Both the position numbers and the translations under genes were made by a program. Positions 1 to 7,789 of a stretch of DNA of 64,000 nt are shown in pieces. The notes beneath the pieces are model-generated. The model worked only from the letters and a program-made list of their open reading frames with translations. It had not been told where the DNA came from and did not search any database. Positions within the stretch are counted from its first letter, which is position 1; each line of letters begins with the position of its first letter. Where the stretch lies: assembly GCF_021650935.1 (NCBI RefSeq), contig NZ_CP091244.1, positions 4,030,001 to 4,094,000 of the forward strand, in the 5' to 3' direction. Origin of the DNA: Thiothrix winogradskyi (GTDB lineage: Bacteria > Pseudomonadota > Gammaproteobacteria > Thiotrichales > Thiotrichaceae).

Positions 1-544
1 CATCCGTGAGCTTTTCGGTGAGTTGGGCAGGAACTTTGCCCTTGTTCGCGACGATTGCGTCGATTTCACTGAAGGTATTCAGCGTTTGTTTGCCTGCCTG
101 ATCGATGCCGTCGTCACTCAGTCCGATCAGTTTTTTCAGGCTGTTTTCGCTGGCACCATGCAGGCTGGAACTGCTTTCGTCCAGTACAACCTGGGCAAAC
201 GCCTGTACCCGTTTGTTCTGTACGAGTTGTTTCAATTTGTCAGCCCCTGATTGGGACATGCGCTTGATGCCTTCGACAAATTGATCCGCTGCCTGGGGAT
301 TGTTTTCCAGCGTCAGCAGGGCTTCCCTGATCTGTTCCATGGCTTTTTGTTTGAGTTCGAGGTTGTCCAGTTCGGCAATATAGGTGGCGGCCTTGGCGAG
401 TTTCTTGGTAATGGCCTTGTTGGTGTCGCGCACCACTACCTGTTTGGCGTATTCAAGCTCACTTTTGCTTTCTATGGCAAAAGCCGGTTGCAGGATACTG
501 GGTGCAATACACAGTAACGGGATGATCCAGTTAAGTTTATTCAT
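1..544 (-). CDS. Secreted helical protein, unknown function (3' end outside window)
   Basis: Minus-strand reading frame starting at the ATG at 544-542 and open to the window edge, so only about 181 N-terminal residues are visible. Residues 1-23 form a signal peptide (MNKLNW, hydrophobic core, cut near FA-IES). The mature part is charged and predicted helical, with many Lys, Gln and Glu residues and no motif I recognise. Its start overlaps the stop of the Sel1-like gene by 8 bases, so the two are probably translationally coupled. The function is unknown; a periplasmic location is inferred from the signal peptide alone. Confidence 0.7.
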   Translation of the reverse strand, partial: MNKLNWIIPLLCIAPSILQPAFAIESKSELEYAKQVVVRDTNKAITKKLAKAATYIAELDNLELKQKAMEQIREALLTLENNPQAADQFVEGIKRMSQSGADKLKQLVQNKRVQAFAQVVLDESSSSLHGASENSLKKLIGLSDDGIDQAGKQTLNTFSEIDAIVANKGKVPAQLTEKLTD

Positions 545-1166
545 GACTTTCCAGCTCCCATTCAGCCAGACGGGAACCCAGTTTGGCAGCTTGTGTGCGC
601 AGGGTGTTGGCCTTGTTGTTGTTCTGTTTGATCCATAAGCCTGATTCGTATTCGTCAGCCAGCGCAACCATGGCGTTGGCATCGCCTGCATTGGCGGCTT
701 GCTTGAGCAGTTCAATGGCGCGGTATGGGTCAGCCTGCCCGCTGTAGCTGGATTGATAAGTAAGCGCGAGTATTTCCATGGCTTGCGGGTTGCCTGCTTG
801 CGCCTGTTTTTCCAGGGCAGTTCTATCTGCTGGCGCTGATTGGGGCGCTGTTGTGGGGTCTTCATCAATGCTGACAATGCCTTCAATACCGCTGGTGTCG
901 AGGCTGCCCGCTTCGCTTGCCGTCTGGGGTTCAGGGGGAGTGCGTGCGGAATTGCTCAGCGTCATGTAGCGGATGTGAGCCTGTTTGTATGCCTCCAGTG
1001 CCTGAAGTACATCACCCGCACCGGCATCAGTAGTGACCAGTTTAGTGTAGCGCTCGAAGGCTGCATCATAGACCGCTTTGGCTTCATCCAGATCCGAAGC
1101 CAGCACAGGGGGAATGGCGAAAGCGCCCAATAGGATGATGGAAGTCAGAAGATTGCTGCGCAACAT
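537..1166 (-). CDS. Secreted Sel1-like repeat protein
   Basis: A 209-residue protein. The ATG at 1166-1164 is preferred over a start at 1274 because the protein then begins with a signal peptide (MLRSNLLTSIILLGAF, cleavage near LAS-DL) and a GAGGG-type ribosome site precedes it. After a helical N-terminal part and a Pro/Thr/Ser-rich linker (about residues 70-115), residues 118-190 carry two Sel1-like TPR units (A-AG-PQAME-LA..., AANAGDANAMVALADEYESG). Such repeats usually mediate protein-protein contacts in the periplasm. It sits between a membrane-protein gene (2 bases upstream) and another secreted protein (8-base overlap), forming a three-gene operon of unknown purpose. Confidence 0.75.
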   Translation of the reverse strand: MLRSNLLTSIILLGAFAIPPVLASDLDEAKAVYDAAFERYTKLVTTDAGAGDVLQALEAYKQAHIRYMTLSNSARTPPEPQTASEAGSLDTSGIEGIVSIDEDPTTAPQSAPADRTALEKQAQAGNPQAMEILALTYQSSYSGQADPYRAIELLKQAANAGDANAMVALADEYESGLWIKQNNNKANTLRTQAAKLGSRLAEWELESHE

Positions 1167-1168
1167 GC

Positions 1169-1780
1169 TTATGCCCTCGCTGGTTTGCTGTTGATCTTGT
1201 CGCGGTCGGCCGCCCCAGTCAGCAGGTGTTCCCTGACCGTGCTGGCAACTTCCGGGTATTGCGCGGGTGTGCAATGCAGACGTGCGACAGAACGCCAGCC
1301 GTTGAACAGGGTGATGGTGTGTGCAGCGGGGTAGTAGGCCGCTTTATGCAGGTCTCGCCAGTGGTAGAAAGTCGTTTCCCTCGATTTTGCCAGCAGGCTG
1401 GCTCCTGCAACCGTGGGGTTGGCACTGAGCAGGCCGAGCACGATGCCCGTCCGGTTAGCCCAGCGGGAGCGTTTGCCGAGGATTTCTGAAGTAACGCCCT
1501 TGCTGTTGAGGGTGTAACGTACTGGCATACGGTTGACGTAAAACACCAGCATAATGAACATCAGGCTAAGTGCGATGAGCGGTACAACGACGGCGAATAC
1601 TTGTGCCATTTGCCAGCCGAGTCCCATTTCCCCGGTTAACAGGCCGAGCAATGAAAACAGCACGACAATGAGCGCGTAGGTGATGCTCATGATCTTGAGA
1701 AGATCAAACAGGACAAAACGATTGGTCAGCAGGGCAACATTATGTTCCCAACGGCGTTCTGGGGTCGGCTGATTGTTCAT
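1169..1780 (-). CDS. Membrane protein, unknown function
   Basis: A 203-residue protein with two long hydrophobic segments (about residues 33-52 and 58-83) following a short charged N-terminus, then a soluble C-terminal domain of about 115 residues rich in Arg, Trp and Tyr. The two-helix N-terminus followed by a compact domain resembles small PH-domain-like or YcxB-like membrane proteins, but I see no diagnostic motif. First gene of the minus-strand operon with the Sel1-like protein. The ATG at 1780 has no competing start nearby. Confidence 0.6.
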   Translation of the reverse strand: MNNQPTPERRWEHNVALLTNRFVLFDLLKIMSITYALIVVLFSLLGLLTGEMGLGWQMAQVFAVVVPLIALSLMFIMLVFYVNRMPVRYTLNSKGVTSEILGKRSRWANRTGIVLGLLSANPTVAGASLLAKSRETTFYHWRDLHKAAYYPAAHTITLFNGWRSVARLHCTPAQYPEVASTVREHLLTGAADRDKINSKPARA

Positions 1781-1921
1781 GTTATTAAACCTCTAGCGGA
1801 TCAGCCTAACACCGTCATTGCGATTTGATGATGACGAATATCAAAGTCCGTTATGAATGTTTCAGCCTGTGCCAATTCAACCCCGAACAGTTGTACCTCG
1901 TTCAAGATGGATCTTCCGTAG

Positions 1922-1940
1922 GGGCGTATTGCATACGCCC
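1922..1940. repeat. Short palindromic repeat, GGGCGTAT arms
   Basis: Perfect 8-base inverted repeat GGGCGTAT / ATACGCCC around a 3-base spacer, in the gap before the norD remnant. The form (AGGGGCGTAT..ATACGCCC) looks like a dispersed REP-type intergenic repeat rather than a terminator, since no T-run follows. The other part of the 1781-1949 gap shows nothing I can assign. Confidence 0.5.
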
Positions 1941-1949
1941 TCTTCAAAA

Positions 1950-2176
1950 TCCCTCCACCCAACACCTCTCCACCCACCACGCCGATTTCCTTGGCAGAAC
2001 CCGCCCCCCCGCCGCCAGCAGCAACGCCTGATCCCCGACTATTGCCGCCTACAAGTCATGCTACCGTATGGCGTTACAGGAAGTGCGGCGCAAGGGCTTG
2101 AAACCGTTTTGCGTCACCATTGACGACAAGGCGGAAGATTACTTGCCGCGTTTGTTTGGGCAAAACGGCTGGGTGC
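1950..2176 (+). pseudogene. norD remnant with several internal deletions
   Basis: Short blocks match the intact norD at 21835-23505 in the same order but with most of the gene missing. About 1969-2005 matches the Pro-rich linker near 22297-22330; 2022-2067 matches about 22662-22705 (the CRLQVMLP region); and 2062-2175 matches about 23322-23436 (the MALQEARRKGLKPFCVTIDD region to QNGWV). Within the last block only scattered substitutions separate the copies. The joints fall at short shared sequences, as expected for microhomology deletions. There is no usable start or VWA core, so it cannot make NorD. The 3' joint runs in frame into a permease remnant. Confidence 0.85.
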
Positions 2177-2457
2177 CCGACATGGAAGAAATTGCGGTAT
2201 TGAAGCTGATCGGCACGCGCAACAGCACGATTTCGTGGATGATTTTGCAGGAATCCCTCGGCTTGGGGCTGGTGGGTTTCATTATCGGCAAAACGGTGGC
2301 GACCTTGTGGACACCTGTTTTCCCCAAATACGTCTTGCTGTTACCGCTGGATGCTGTGCTAGGGCTGCTGGTGATCGTGGTGGTGTGTACGCTGGCGAGC
2401 GTCATGGCGATTCGCGCCGCGTTAAAATTTGATCCCGCTGAAGCCATAGGAGGCTGA
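2177..2457 (+). pseudogene. ABC permease C-terminal remnant
   Basis: Nearly identical to the C-terminal part of the intact permease at 7786-8979. It begins at DMEEI (8571 in the intact gene), then skips 129 bases between two copies of GAAATT, and continues to the end (AIGG, stop). Three of the four or so membrane helices are gone. Together with the preceding norD fragment it leaves an open frame 2068-2457 encoding a NorD/permease chimera of 129 residues, which is unlikely to be functional. The stop is followed immediately by the ATPase remnant, whereas the intact locus has an extra small gene between them. Confidence 0.85.
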
Positions 2458-2459
2458 AT

Positions 2460-3105
2460 ATGGCAAATAACACCACTCCGGCGATTGAACTGCGCGGCTT
2501 GTGCAAACGCTACGGCAGCGGCGACACGGCGGTGGACGCGCTCAAGGGCGTGGATATGCGCATTGCCCCCGGCGAAGTCGTCGGGCTGGTTGGCTCCAGC
2601 GGTTCGGGCAAAAGTACCTTGCTGAAATGTCTGGGCGCAGTCATTGACCCGACCGCAGGGCAAATTACGCCGCGACCGCATCGGCTTTGTGTTCCAAGCT
2701 CCGTACCTGATCCCGTTTCTGGACGTGACCGACAATGCGGCACTGTTGCCGATGCTGGCGGGCAAATCCAACAAGGAAGCCCGCCGTCGTGCGTTGGAAT
2801 TACTCGAAGCCCTCGACGTAGCCCATCGCGCTAAATCCAATCCGGCACTGCTCTCCGGTGGCGAACAACAGCGCGTGTCGATTGCGCGGGCACTGGCAAA
2901 TAATCCGCCGGTGATTCTTACCGACGAACCCACTGCGCCGCTGGATGGCGAACGGGCATTAGCAGTGGTAAAAATCCTCAACGACATGGCGCAACAGCAT
3001 CAAACCGCGATTATTGTGGTCACGCATGATGAGAAGATCATTCCGACCTTTAAGCGGCTGTATCATATCCGCGATGGCAAGACGTATGAGGAAAGTGTGG
3101 GTTAA
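2460..3105 (+). pseudogene. ABC transporter ATPase, frameshifted copy
   Basis: A second copy of the ATPase at 9433-10134, about 95 percent alike by eye. It keeps a Walker A (GSSGSGKST, with Pro changed to Ser), the signature LSGGEQQR and a Walker B (VILTDEP, with Ala changed to Thr). A net 59-base deletion near 2667 (after GCAGGGCA) removes the segment around the Q-loop and shifts the frame, splitting it into an N-terminal piece (2460-2834) and a C-terminal piece (2644-3105). Inactive as one polypeptide. It completes the norD-permease-ATPase scar. Confidence 0.9.
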
Positions 3106-3971
3106 CGCGGCACAAAAACGGCAGCCTCCCCTTGCTGCTTCGCCACTTCCCGCAAACCCTGCACCGCCTGTTCCAACACCATGCTCTCGGCTTTTTGCGG
3201 ATAAACCATGTACGCCGGATGATCGTATTCCGGCGCACCCAACACCCGAAACAATTGCCCCGTCATCAAAAACGGCTGTGCCAAACGCACCGGCAAAAAA
3301 CAGCAACCACCATTCGCCAGCACCAGTTGTATCGCTAACCAGCCGATATTCGCCACCAACGCAGGCGTTTCCATTTGCGGGAAACTTTGGCGGTGTTGCG
3401 CATGAAAACTTGCGCCCCAATCAACATGGACATAACCCGACCCCGGTTCGTGAACATCGGGGCGACTACTGACCAGAATCAAGCGTTCGTCAAACAAATG
3501 CTCAACGATTAACCCCGGCTGATGACTGGGCGTGTACATCAAACCCATGTCGAGCGTGCCTTCAATCAAACGGCGCATCAGGTCATCTTCAAAGCCGATT
3601 TCCGTGCGCATCGCCACATCGGGATTGGTGCGACGCATCCACCCGACCCATTGCGGCAAAAAACCTTCCCACAAGGCAATGCGCCCACCGACACGCAGTG
3701 TGGCGCGGTAACGGCTGGATGAACCGACATCGTGAATTGCTTGTTCTGCGGTAAATACCAGCCGTTTGGCATATTCCAGAAAACGCCGTCCCGCCGGAGT
3801 CAAGCTCGCGCCGGAACGGTTGCGCACGAATAGCCGCACATTCAAGGTTTCCTCCAGTCGTTGAATCCGTGCACTGACGGTGGATTGTGTGAGGTGTAGC
3901 TGGCTGGCAGCCGCAATAAAACTGCCATGAGCAGCAATGGCAAGGAAGGTACGGGCTTGTTCTGTATCCAT
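3102..3971 (-). CDS. LysR-family transcriptional regulator
   Basis: A 289-residue protein with the LysR winged helix at residues 1-60 (FLAIAAHGSFIAAASQLHLTQSTVSARIQRLE) and a two-lobed effector domain after it. The ATG at 3971 was chosen over an upstream start because it gives the canonical MDTEQARTFL opening. It is divergent from the DsrC-like operon at 4082, with an inverted repeat between them, the usual arrangement for a LysR protein controlling its neighbour. The effector is unknown; the nearby DsrC-like protein and haemoglobin suggest sulfur or NO/O2 chemistry, which is inference only. Confidence 0.88.
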   Translation of the reverse strand: MDTEQARTFLAIAAHGSFIAAASQLHLTQSTVSARIQRLEETLNVRLFVRNRSGASLTPAGRRFLEYAKRLVFTAEQAIHDVGSSSRYRATLRVGGRIALWEGFLPQWVGWMRRTNPDVAMRTEIGFEDDLMRRLIEGTLDMGLMYTPSHQPGLIVEHLFDERLILVSSRPDVHEPGSGYVHVDWGASFHAQHRQSFPQMETPALVANIGWLAIQLVLANGGCCFLPVRLAQPFLMTGQLFRVLGAPEYDHPAYMVYPQKAESMVLEQAVQGLREVAKQQGEAAVFVPR

Positions 3972-3984
3972 GTGTAAATCCTTT

Positions 3985-4003
3985 ATATCGACAATTTCGA
4001 TAT
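3985..4003. promoter_or_regulatory. Inverted repeat, probable LysR operator
   Basis: ATATCG-N7-CGATAT, perfect 6-base arms, 14 bases from the LysR start codon in the divergent intergenic region. Two further ATCG-containing half sites follow (ATATCG at 4017 and CTATCG at 4041), and a -10-like TATACT lies at 4048-4053 for the rightward operon. Size and symmetry fit a LysR-type binding site. Confidence 0.55.
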
Positions 4004-4081
4004 TAGACAGCAAAAAATATCGTTATGTAAGGGTTAAAGCCTATCGCTATACTTAAACCCGATCATTTTAGTAGGAAAAAG

Positions 4082-4423
4082 ATGTACACCATGTCCACAG
4101 AAATAAACGTTGAACGCGATGCCGAAGGCTATCTCGTTAACCCCGAAGATTGGAACCCAGAGATTGCCCACGCATTTGCCGCTGAGGAAAACATCGTATT
4201 AACCGATGCGTATTGGGTTGTGTTGAACTTCGTGCGCGATTCGTGGGGCGAGAACCAAATCACGCCCGACATTCGCCACGTCACTGATTTCATGGCAAAA
4301 CAGCAAGGCATCGACAAAAAAGCAGCCAAGCAACAATTGTTCCAGTTGTTCCCGTATGGCTATGTAAAACAGACCTGCAAGATTGCGGGAATGCAACGTC
4401 CGCGTGGCTGGAGTACGGGTTAA
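4082..4423 (+). CDS. DsrC/TusE-family protein lacking the penultimate cysteine
   Basis: A 113-residue protein with the DsrC fold signature: the EGYL..PEDW N-terminus, the helical core IVLTDAYWVVLNFVRD and the C-terminal arm YGYVKQTCKIAGMQRPRGW. DsrC carries two arm cysteines, one penultimate (CysA) and one about ten residues earlier (CysB); TusE keeps CysA. Here only the CysB position (C99) is present and the tail ends WSTG, so sulfur relay by the normal trisulfide chemistry is unlikely. Such homologues have been proposed to be regulatory. An AGGA site 5 bases before the ATG supports this start. It heads an operon with the TDT transporter and a truncated haemoglobin. Confidence 0.8.
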   Translation: MYTMSTEINVERDAEGYLVNPEDWNPEIAHAFAAEENIVLTDAYWVVLNFVRDSWGENQITPDIRHVTDFMAKQQGIDKKAAKQQLFQLFPYGYVKQTCKIAGMQRPRGWSTG

Positions 4424-4427
4424 CTAC

Positions 4428-5477
4428 ATGACGCAATCCACTCCAAACGGTAACGCCCTGCGCTGGCTGGAAGGCTTGCCACCGGGCTATTTCGCGGTAG
4501 CGATGGCGAGCGGCATTTTAAGCATTGCCTTCGATATGATCGGGCAAAATATGTTGGCAGAGGGGCTATTTGTCGCCGCTTTACTGGCATGGGTTACGAT
4601 GCTGGGCTTGAGCGCGTGGCGTTTGTGGCGTTTCCCACAGGCGGTGAAAATCGACTTGTTGAATATCCGTCGGGTATTTGCATTTTTTACGCTGGTGGTA
4701 TCGACCAATGTGGTGGGCATTTTGCTGCATCAACACGGTTATCCGCAGTTAGCCTTGGCTTGCTGGGCGTTTGCCTTTGTGGTGTGGTCGTTGCTGTTGT
4801 ACCTGAGTTTTAGTGTGCTGACATTTTTGACGCATCCGCACACCGTGAATGTGGTGCATGGCGACTGGCTGACTTCGATTATTGCCACGCAATCACTGGT
4901 ATTGCTGGGGGTAATGGTTGCGCCGGATTTGGGCATTTACACCGATTACATGCTGGTGGAAGTGCATTTGCTGTGGCTGCTGGGGCTGGTGTTATATGGG
5001 ATTTTTGTCACCTTATTTTGTTACCGGATCTTCTTCCAACGGTTTCAGCCGGAAGACACTTCGCCGTTGTTGTGGGTCATTATGGGTGCAGCGGCGGCAG
5101 GGGTGAATGCCGGAACGGTGTTATTGCAAACCTCGACAACCTTGAGCTTTTTGCAAGCCTTGCACCCGTTTATTGATGGCGTGGCGATGCTGTTGTGGTC
5201 ATGGGCAACTTGGTGGATTCCGATGCTGGTGATTTTTGGTGTGTGGAAACACGGAGTGAAGCGTTACCCGCTGCGCTACGAACCGGCGATGTGGAGCATG
5301 GTGTTTCCGCTGGGGATGTACGCGGTTGCCAGTTACCGGCTGGGTTTGGCGGCGGAGTTTCCACCGTTGCAGTGGATTTCACTGCTGATCGTGTGGGTGG
5401 GTTTTGCGGTGTGGTGTTTGGTATTGCTGGGGTTAGTTTTATTCATGTTTTTTAGTCACAAGGAAAGCTCACAATGA
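4428..5477 (+). CDS. TDT/SLAC1-family membrane transporter (TehA-like)
   Basis: A 349-residue, about ten-helix membrane protein opening LEGLPPGYFAVAMASGILSIA, the pattern of the tellurite-resistance/dicarboxylate transporter family. The ATG at 4428 starts 5 bases after the DsrC-like gene; an upstream in-frame start overlapping that gene is rejected because it adds a non-conserved hydrophilic head. Members move anions (malate, sulfite, nitrate, chloride) down their gradient. The substrate cannot be read from sequence, but sulfite or nitrate would fit the neighbourhood. The stop overlaps the haemoglobin start (ATGA), implying coupling. Confidence 0.82.
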   Translation: MTQSTPNGNALRWLEGLPPGYFAVAMASGILSIAFDMIGQNMLAEGLFVAALLAWVTMLGLSAWRLWRFPQAVKIDLLNIRRVFAFFTLVVSTNVVGILLHQHGYPQLALACWAFAFVVWSLLLYLSFSVLTFLTHPHTVNVVHGDWLTSIIATQSLVLLGVMVAPDLGIYTDYMLVEVHLLWLLGLVLYGIFVTLFCYRIFFQRFQPEDTSPLLWVIMGAAAAGVNAGTVLLQTSTTLSFLQALHPFIDGVAMLLWSWATWWIPMLVIFGVWKHGVKRYPLRYEPAMWSMVFPLGMYAVASYRLGLAAEFPPLQWISLLIVWVGFAVWCLVLLGLVLFMFFSHKESSQ

Positions 5478-5842
5478 GAGATGTTTTTAAGCGTATTGGT
5501 GGTAAAGCGGCAGTGGATGCAGCGGTTGATCGTTTTTACGAATACATGCTGACAGATGATCGCGTCAAACACTTTTTCGCGAATATCAATATGGAAAAGC
5601 AACGCCAACACCAGAAGGATTTCATTGCCTTTGCGTTGGGCGCAGAGGGCGGTTACGCGGGTAAGGACATGCGTTCCGCTCACCAGCACATGGTCGATCA
5701 CATGGGGCTTTCTGATGTGCATTTCGATGCCACAGTGGAAAATCTGGTCAAAGCCTTGCGTGATTTGAATGTGCCGGAAGACGTTATCGCGGACGCGGGT
5801 GCAATTGTAGAAAGTACCCGTACTGACGTGTTGTGTCGGTAA
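5474..5842 (+). CDS. Group 1 truncated haemoglobin
   Basis: A 122-residue protein with the truncated globin pattern: F21-Y22 at the B helix (DRFYEYML), F34-F35, and SAHQHM with H70 as the likely proximal haem ligand, followed by the HFDATV..L helix G/H region. Length and the lack of extra domains fit trHbN. Such proteins bind O2 and NO and can dioxygenate NO to nitrate. It is last in the operon with the DsrC-like protein and the TDT transporter, and the proximity of NnrS and the nor genes makes NO detoxification a reasonable inference. Confidence 0.9.
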   Translation: MRDVFKRIGGKAAVDAAVDRFYEYMLTDDRVKHFFANINMEKQRQHQKDFIAFALGAEGGYAGKDMRSAHQHMVDHMGLSDVHFDATVENLVKALRDLNVPEDVIADAGAIVESTRTDVLCR

Positions 5843-5956
5843 ATTAAAACGGGTGCAGGTGGTGCAATGCGCCATCCGCACCTAAGAAATAACGATTATC
5901 CTAGTGTTTCCATCAATTTTACTCTCGACTCGTGTTATCTAATCATCCGCCGTATC

Positions 5957-5980
5957 ATGTTAGTAAGTACTCGCTAACAT
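5957..5980. promoter_or_regulatory. Palindrome, probable TetR operator
   Basis: ATGTTAG-N10-CTAACAT, with 10 of 12 dyad positions paired when the centre is included, placed 20 bases before the TetR start at 6000. Size and location fit an autoregulatory TetR-family operator covering the promoter of the exporter operon. The preceding stretch 5843-5956 holds only a weak hairpin without a T-run. Confidence 0.6.
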
Positions 5981-5999
5981 AAACATTGGAATACCTGCC

Positions 6000-6620
6000 A
6001 TGAATGCAGCCACCGTTTCCCTACGCCAACCAGCCGAAGCCCGCCAAGCCGAAATGGTGCAAGCTGTGCTGTGTCTGGCAGCACAACAAGAACCCGCCAG
6101 CATTACCACCACCGACATTGCCAAAGCGGTCGGCTTGAGCCAAGGCGCGGTTTTCCGTCACTTTCCCAATAAACAGGCGATCTGGTTGAACGTGGCGCAA
6201 TGGCTGGAAGCTACCCTGCTACCCTTGGTGCAAACAGCGGCGCAGTCATCCCCCGACCCGCTGACTAGTCTGGACAATATTTTCCGCGCCCACCTGCAAT
6301 TTGTGCAGGAAAACCCCGGCGTGCCGCGCTTCATTTTCCACGAATTGCAGCAACCTGCCGCTTCCCCCGTCAAGCAGCAAGTTGCGGCGATGTTGCAAAC
6401 CTACAGCGGCATTCTGATCCGCGTACTCCAGCAAGCCAAAACCGCCGGGCAAGTCTCGCCAAGTCTGGATGAACGCAGTGCTGCCACCTTATTCATCGGC
6501 TCGATTCAGGGCTTGGTGATGCAAGCCATGTTGCTGGGTTCAAGCACCAGCATTCAGCCCATGATGGCAGGCGTGTGGGCATTGTATTTAAGTGCTATCC
6601 GTCAGGAGGTTGCGCCATGA
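6000..6620 (+). CDS. TetR-family transcriptional regulator
   Basis: A 206-residue protein with an N-terminal TetR helix-turn-helix (about residues 34-60: ITTTDIAKAVGLSQGAVFRHFPNKQAIW) and a helical ligand-binding domain ending in a C-terminal segment typical of the family. It is first in the operon with the HlyD-like, permease, small His-rich and ATPase genes, overlapping the HlyD start by ATGA. The 24-base palindrome just upstream is its probable operator. The inducer is unknown; it likely represses the exporter until its substrate accumulates. Confidence 0.9.
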   Translation: MNAATVSLRQPAEARQAEMVQAVLCLAAQQEPASITTTDIAKAVGLSQGAVFRHFPNKQAIWLNVAQWLEATLLPLVQTAAQSSPDPLTSLDNIFRAHLQFVQENPGVPRFIFHELQQPAASPVKQQVAAMLQTYSGILIRVLQQAKTAGQVSPSLDERSAATLFIGSIQGLVMQAMLLGSSTSIQPMMAGVWALYLSAIRQEVAP

Positions 6621-7789
6621 CATCGCCGTTATTGAAAAAAATCCTGTTACCGCTGATTGTCGTGGTGGTGCTGGGCGGTTTTGGCTGGGTCGTGACCCAA
6701 CAAGGGCCAATGGCAGCCACCCGCATCACGGTAGCGACGGTGACAAACCAAGCCATCAGTGCCAGCGTGTTTGGCATTGGCACGGTGGAAGCGCGTTACA
6801 ACTACCGCATCGGCCCCACCGCTGCGGGGCGCGTCCAGCAAGTGTTAGTCGATGTCGGTGATAGCGTGCAAGCGGGGCAAACCTTGGCAATCATGGATGC
6901 GGTTGACCTCGATTCCCGCATTCAAGCCGCTGGTTTAGCCGCCGAACGCGCCACTGCCAGCATCGCCAGTGCCAACGCGCAAACCAAGGAAGCGAACGCC
7001 CGTTTCACCCTTGCCCAGCACGAAGCCCAGCGTCAGCAAACCCTTGCCGCCAAATCCCTCATCAGCCAAAGCAGCAGCGATGCCCGCCAGCAAGATTTAG
7101 CTGTTACCCAAGCCGCAGTGGAAGCCAGCCATGCCGCCGCCGCTGTCGCCAAAAAAGAACAGCAACGCCTACAAGCCGAACAGCAAGCCTTGCGCCAGCA
7201 ACAAGCCAATCTCACCCTGACCGCGCCCGTGGCAGGCATGATCACCACCCGCGATGCCGAACCGGGCACAACGCTGGTTGCAGGTCAGGCGGTTCTCACC
7301 CTTGCTGACCCGCACAGTTATTGGGTCAAAGCCCGCATCGACCAAAGCCTTGCCTTGGGTTTACAAGCGGGGCAAACGGCAAGCATCACGCTGCGTTCTG
7401 CCCCGCAACAAGCTTTACCCGGCAAGCTGGTACGCATCGAACCGTTAAGCGATAGCGTCACCGAAGAACGCCTTGTCGGCATCGCTTTCACGCCTGTACC
7501 CACCGCGTTATCCTCCGGCGAACTGGCGGAAGTCACCCTGCAAACCGGACAAAAAGATTCCGCGCTGGTGATTCCCAACGCCGCCATTCAGCAACAAACG
7601 GGGCAATCCGGCGTATGGAAACTCAACCCTGACAACAGCCTGCAATTCACCCCAGTGCAAACCGGCATCCATTCGCTCGACGGTCAAATAGAAATTCTCA
7701 GCGGCTTGCAGGCGGATGACACCATCGTGGTCTACACCAGCAGCGCCCTCAGTGCTGATAGCAAAATCAAAGTGGTAGAGAAACTATGA
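6617..7789 (+). CDS. HlyD/RND-type periplasmic adaptor subunit
   Basis: A 390-residue membrane-fusion protein: one N-terminal helix (about residues 10-28), a lipoyl-like half (YRIGPTAAGRVQQVLVDVGDSV), a long Ala/Gln-rich coiled-coil hairpin (about residues 100-205), the second lipoyl half (LTLTAPVAGMITTRDAEPGTTL) and a beta-barrel domain. The ATG at 6617 overlaps the TetR stop and has CAGGAGG 7 bases before it, so the longer upstream frame is rejected. It should link the FtsX-like permease to an outer-membrane channel. No TolC gene is present here, so a shared TolC is assumed. Confidence 0.9.
   Translation: MTSPLLKKILLPLIVVVVLGGFGWVVTQQGPMAATRITVATVTNQAISASVFGIGTVEARYNYRIGPTAAGRVQQVLVDVGDSVQAGQTLAIMDAVDLDSRIQAAGLAAERATASIASANAQTKEANARFTLAQHEAQRQQTLAAKSLISQSSSDARQQDLAVTQAAVEASHAAAAVAKKEQQRLQAEQQALRQQQANLTLTAPVAGMITTRDAEPGTTLVAGQAVLTLADPHSYWVKARIDQSLALGLQAGQTASITLRSAPQQALPGKLVRIEPLSDSVTEERLVGIAFTPVPTALSSGELAEVTLQTGQKDSALVIPNAAIQQQTGQSGVWKLNPDNSLQFTPVQTGIHSLDGQIEILSGLQADDTIVVYTSSALSADSKIKVVEKL

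Noticed and set aside
1825..2031. Plus-strand open frames of 68-88 codons before the norD remnant
   Set aside because: They overlap a palindromic repeat and norD debris, have low-complexity Pro/Arg composition and no ribosome site.
2139..2987. Long minus-strand open frame (282 codons) opposite the permease and ATPase remnants
   Set aside because: It mirrors the coding strand of a pseudogene, and a similar antisense frame lies opposite the intact ATPase at 9477-10013; the composition is Ser/Arg-rich with no ribosome site.
5855..5890. Terminator after the truncated haemoglobin gene
   Set aside because: The GGTGC...GCACC hairpin is imperfect and has no T-run.
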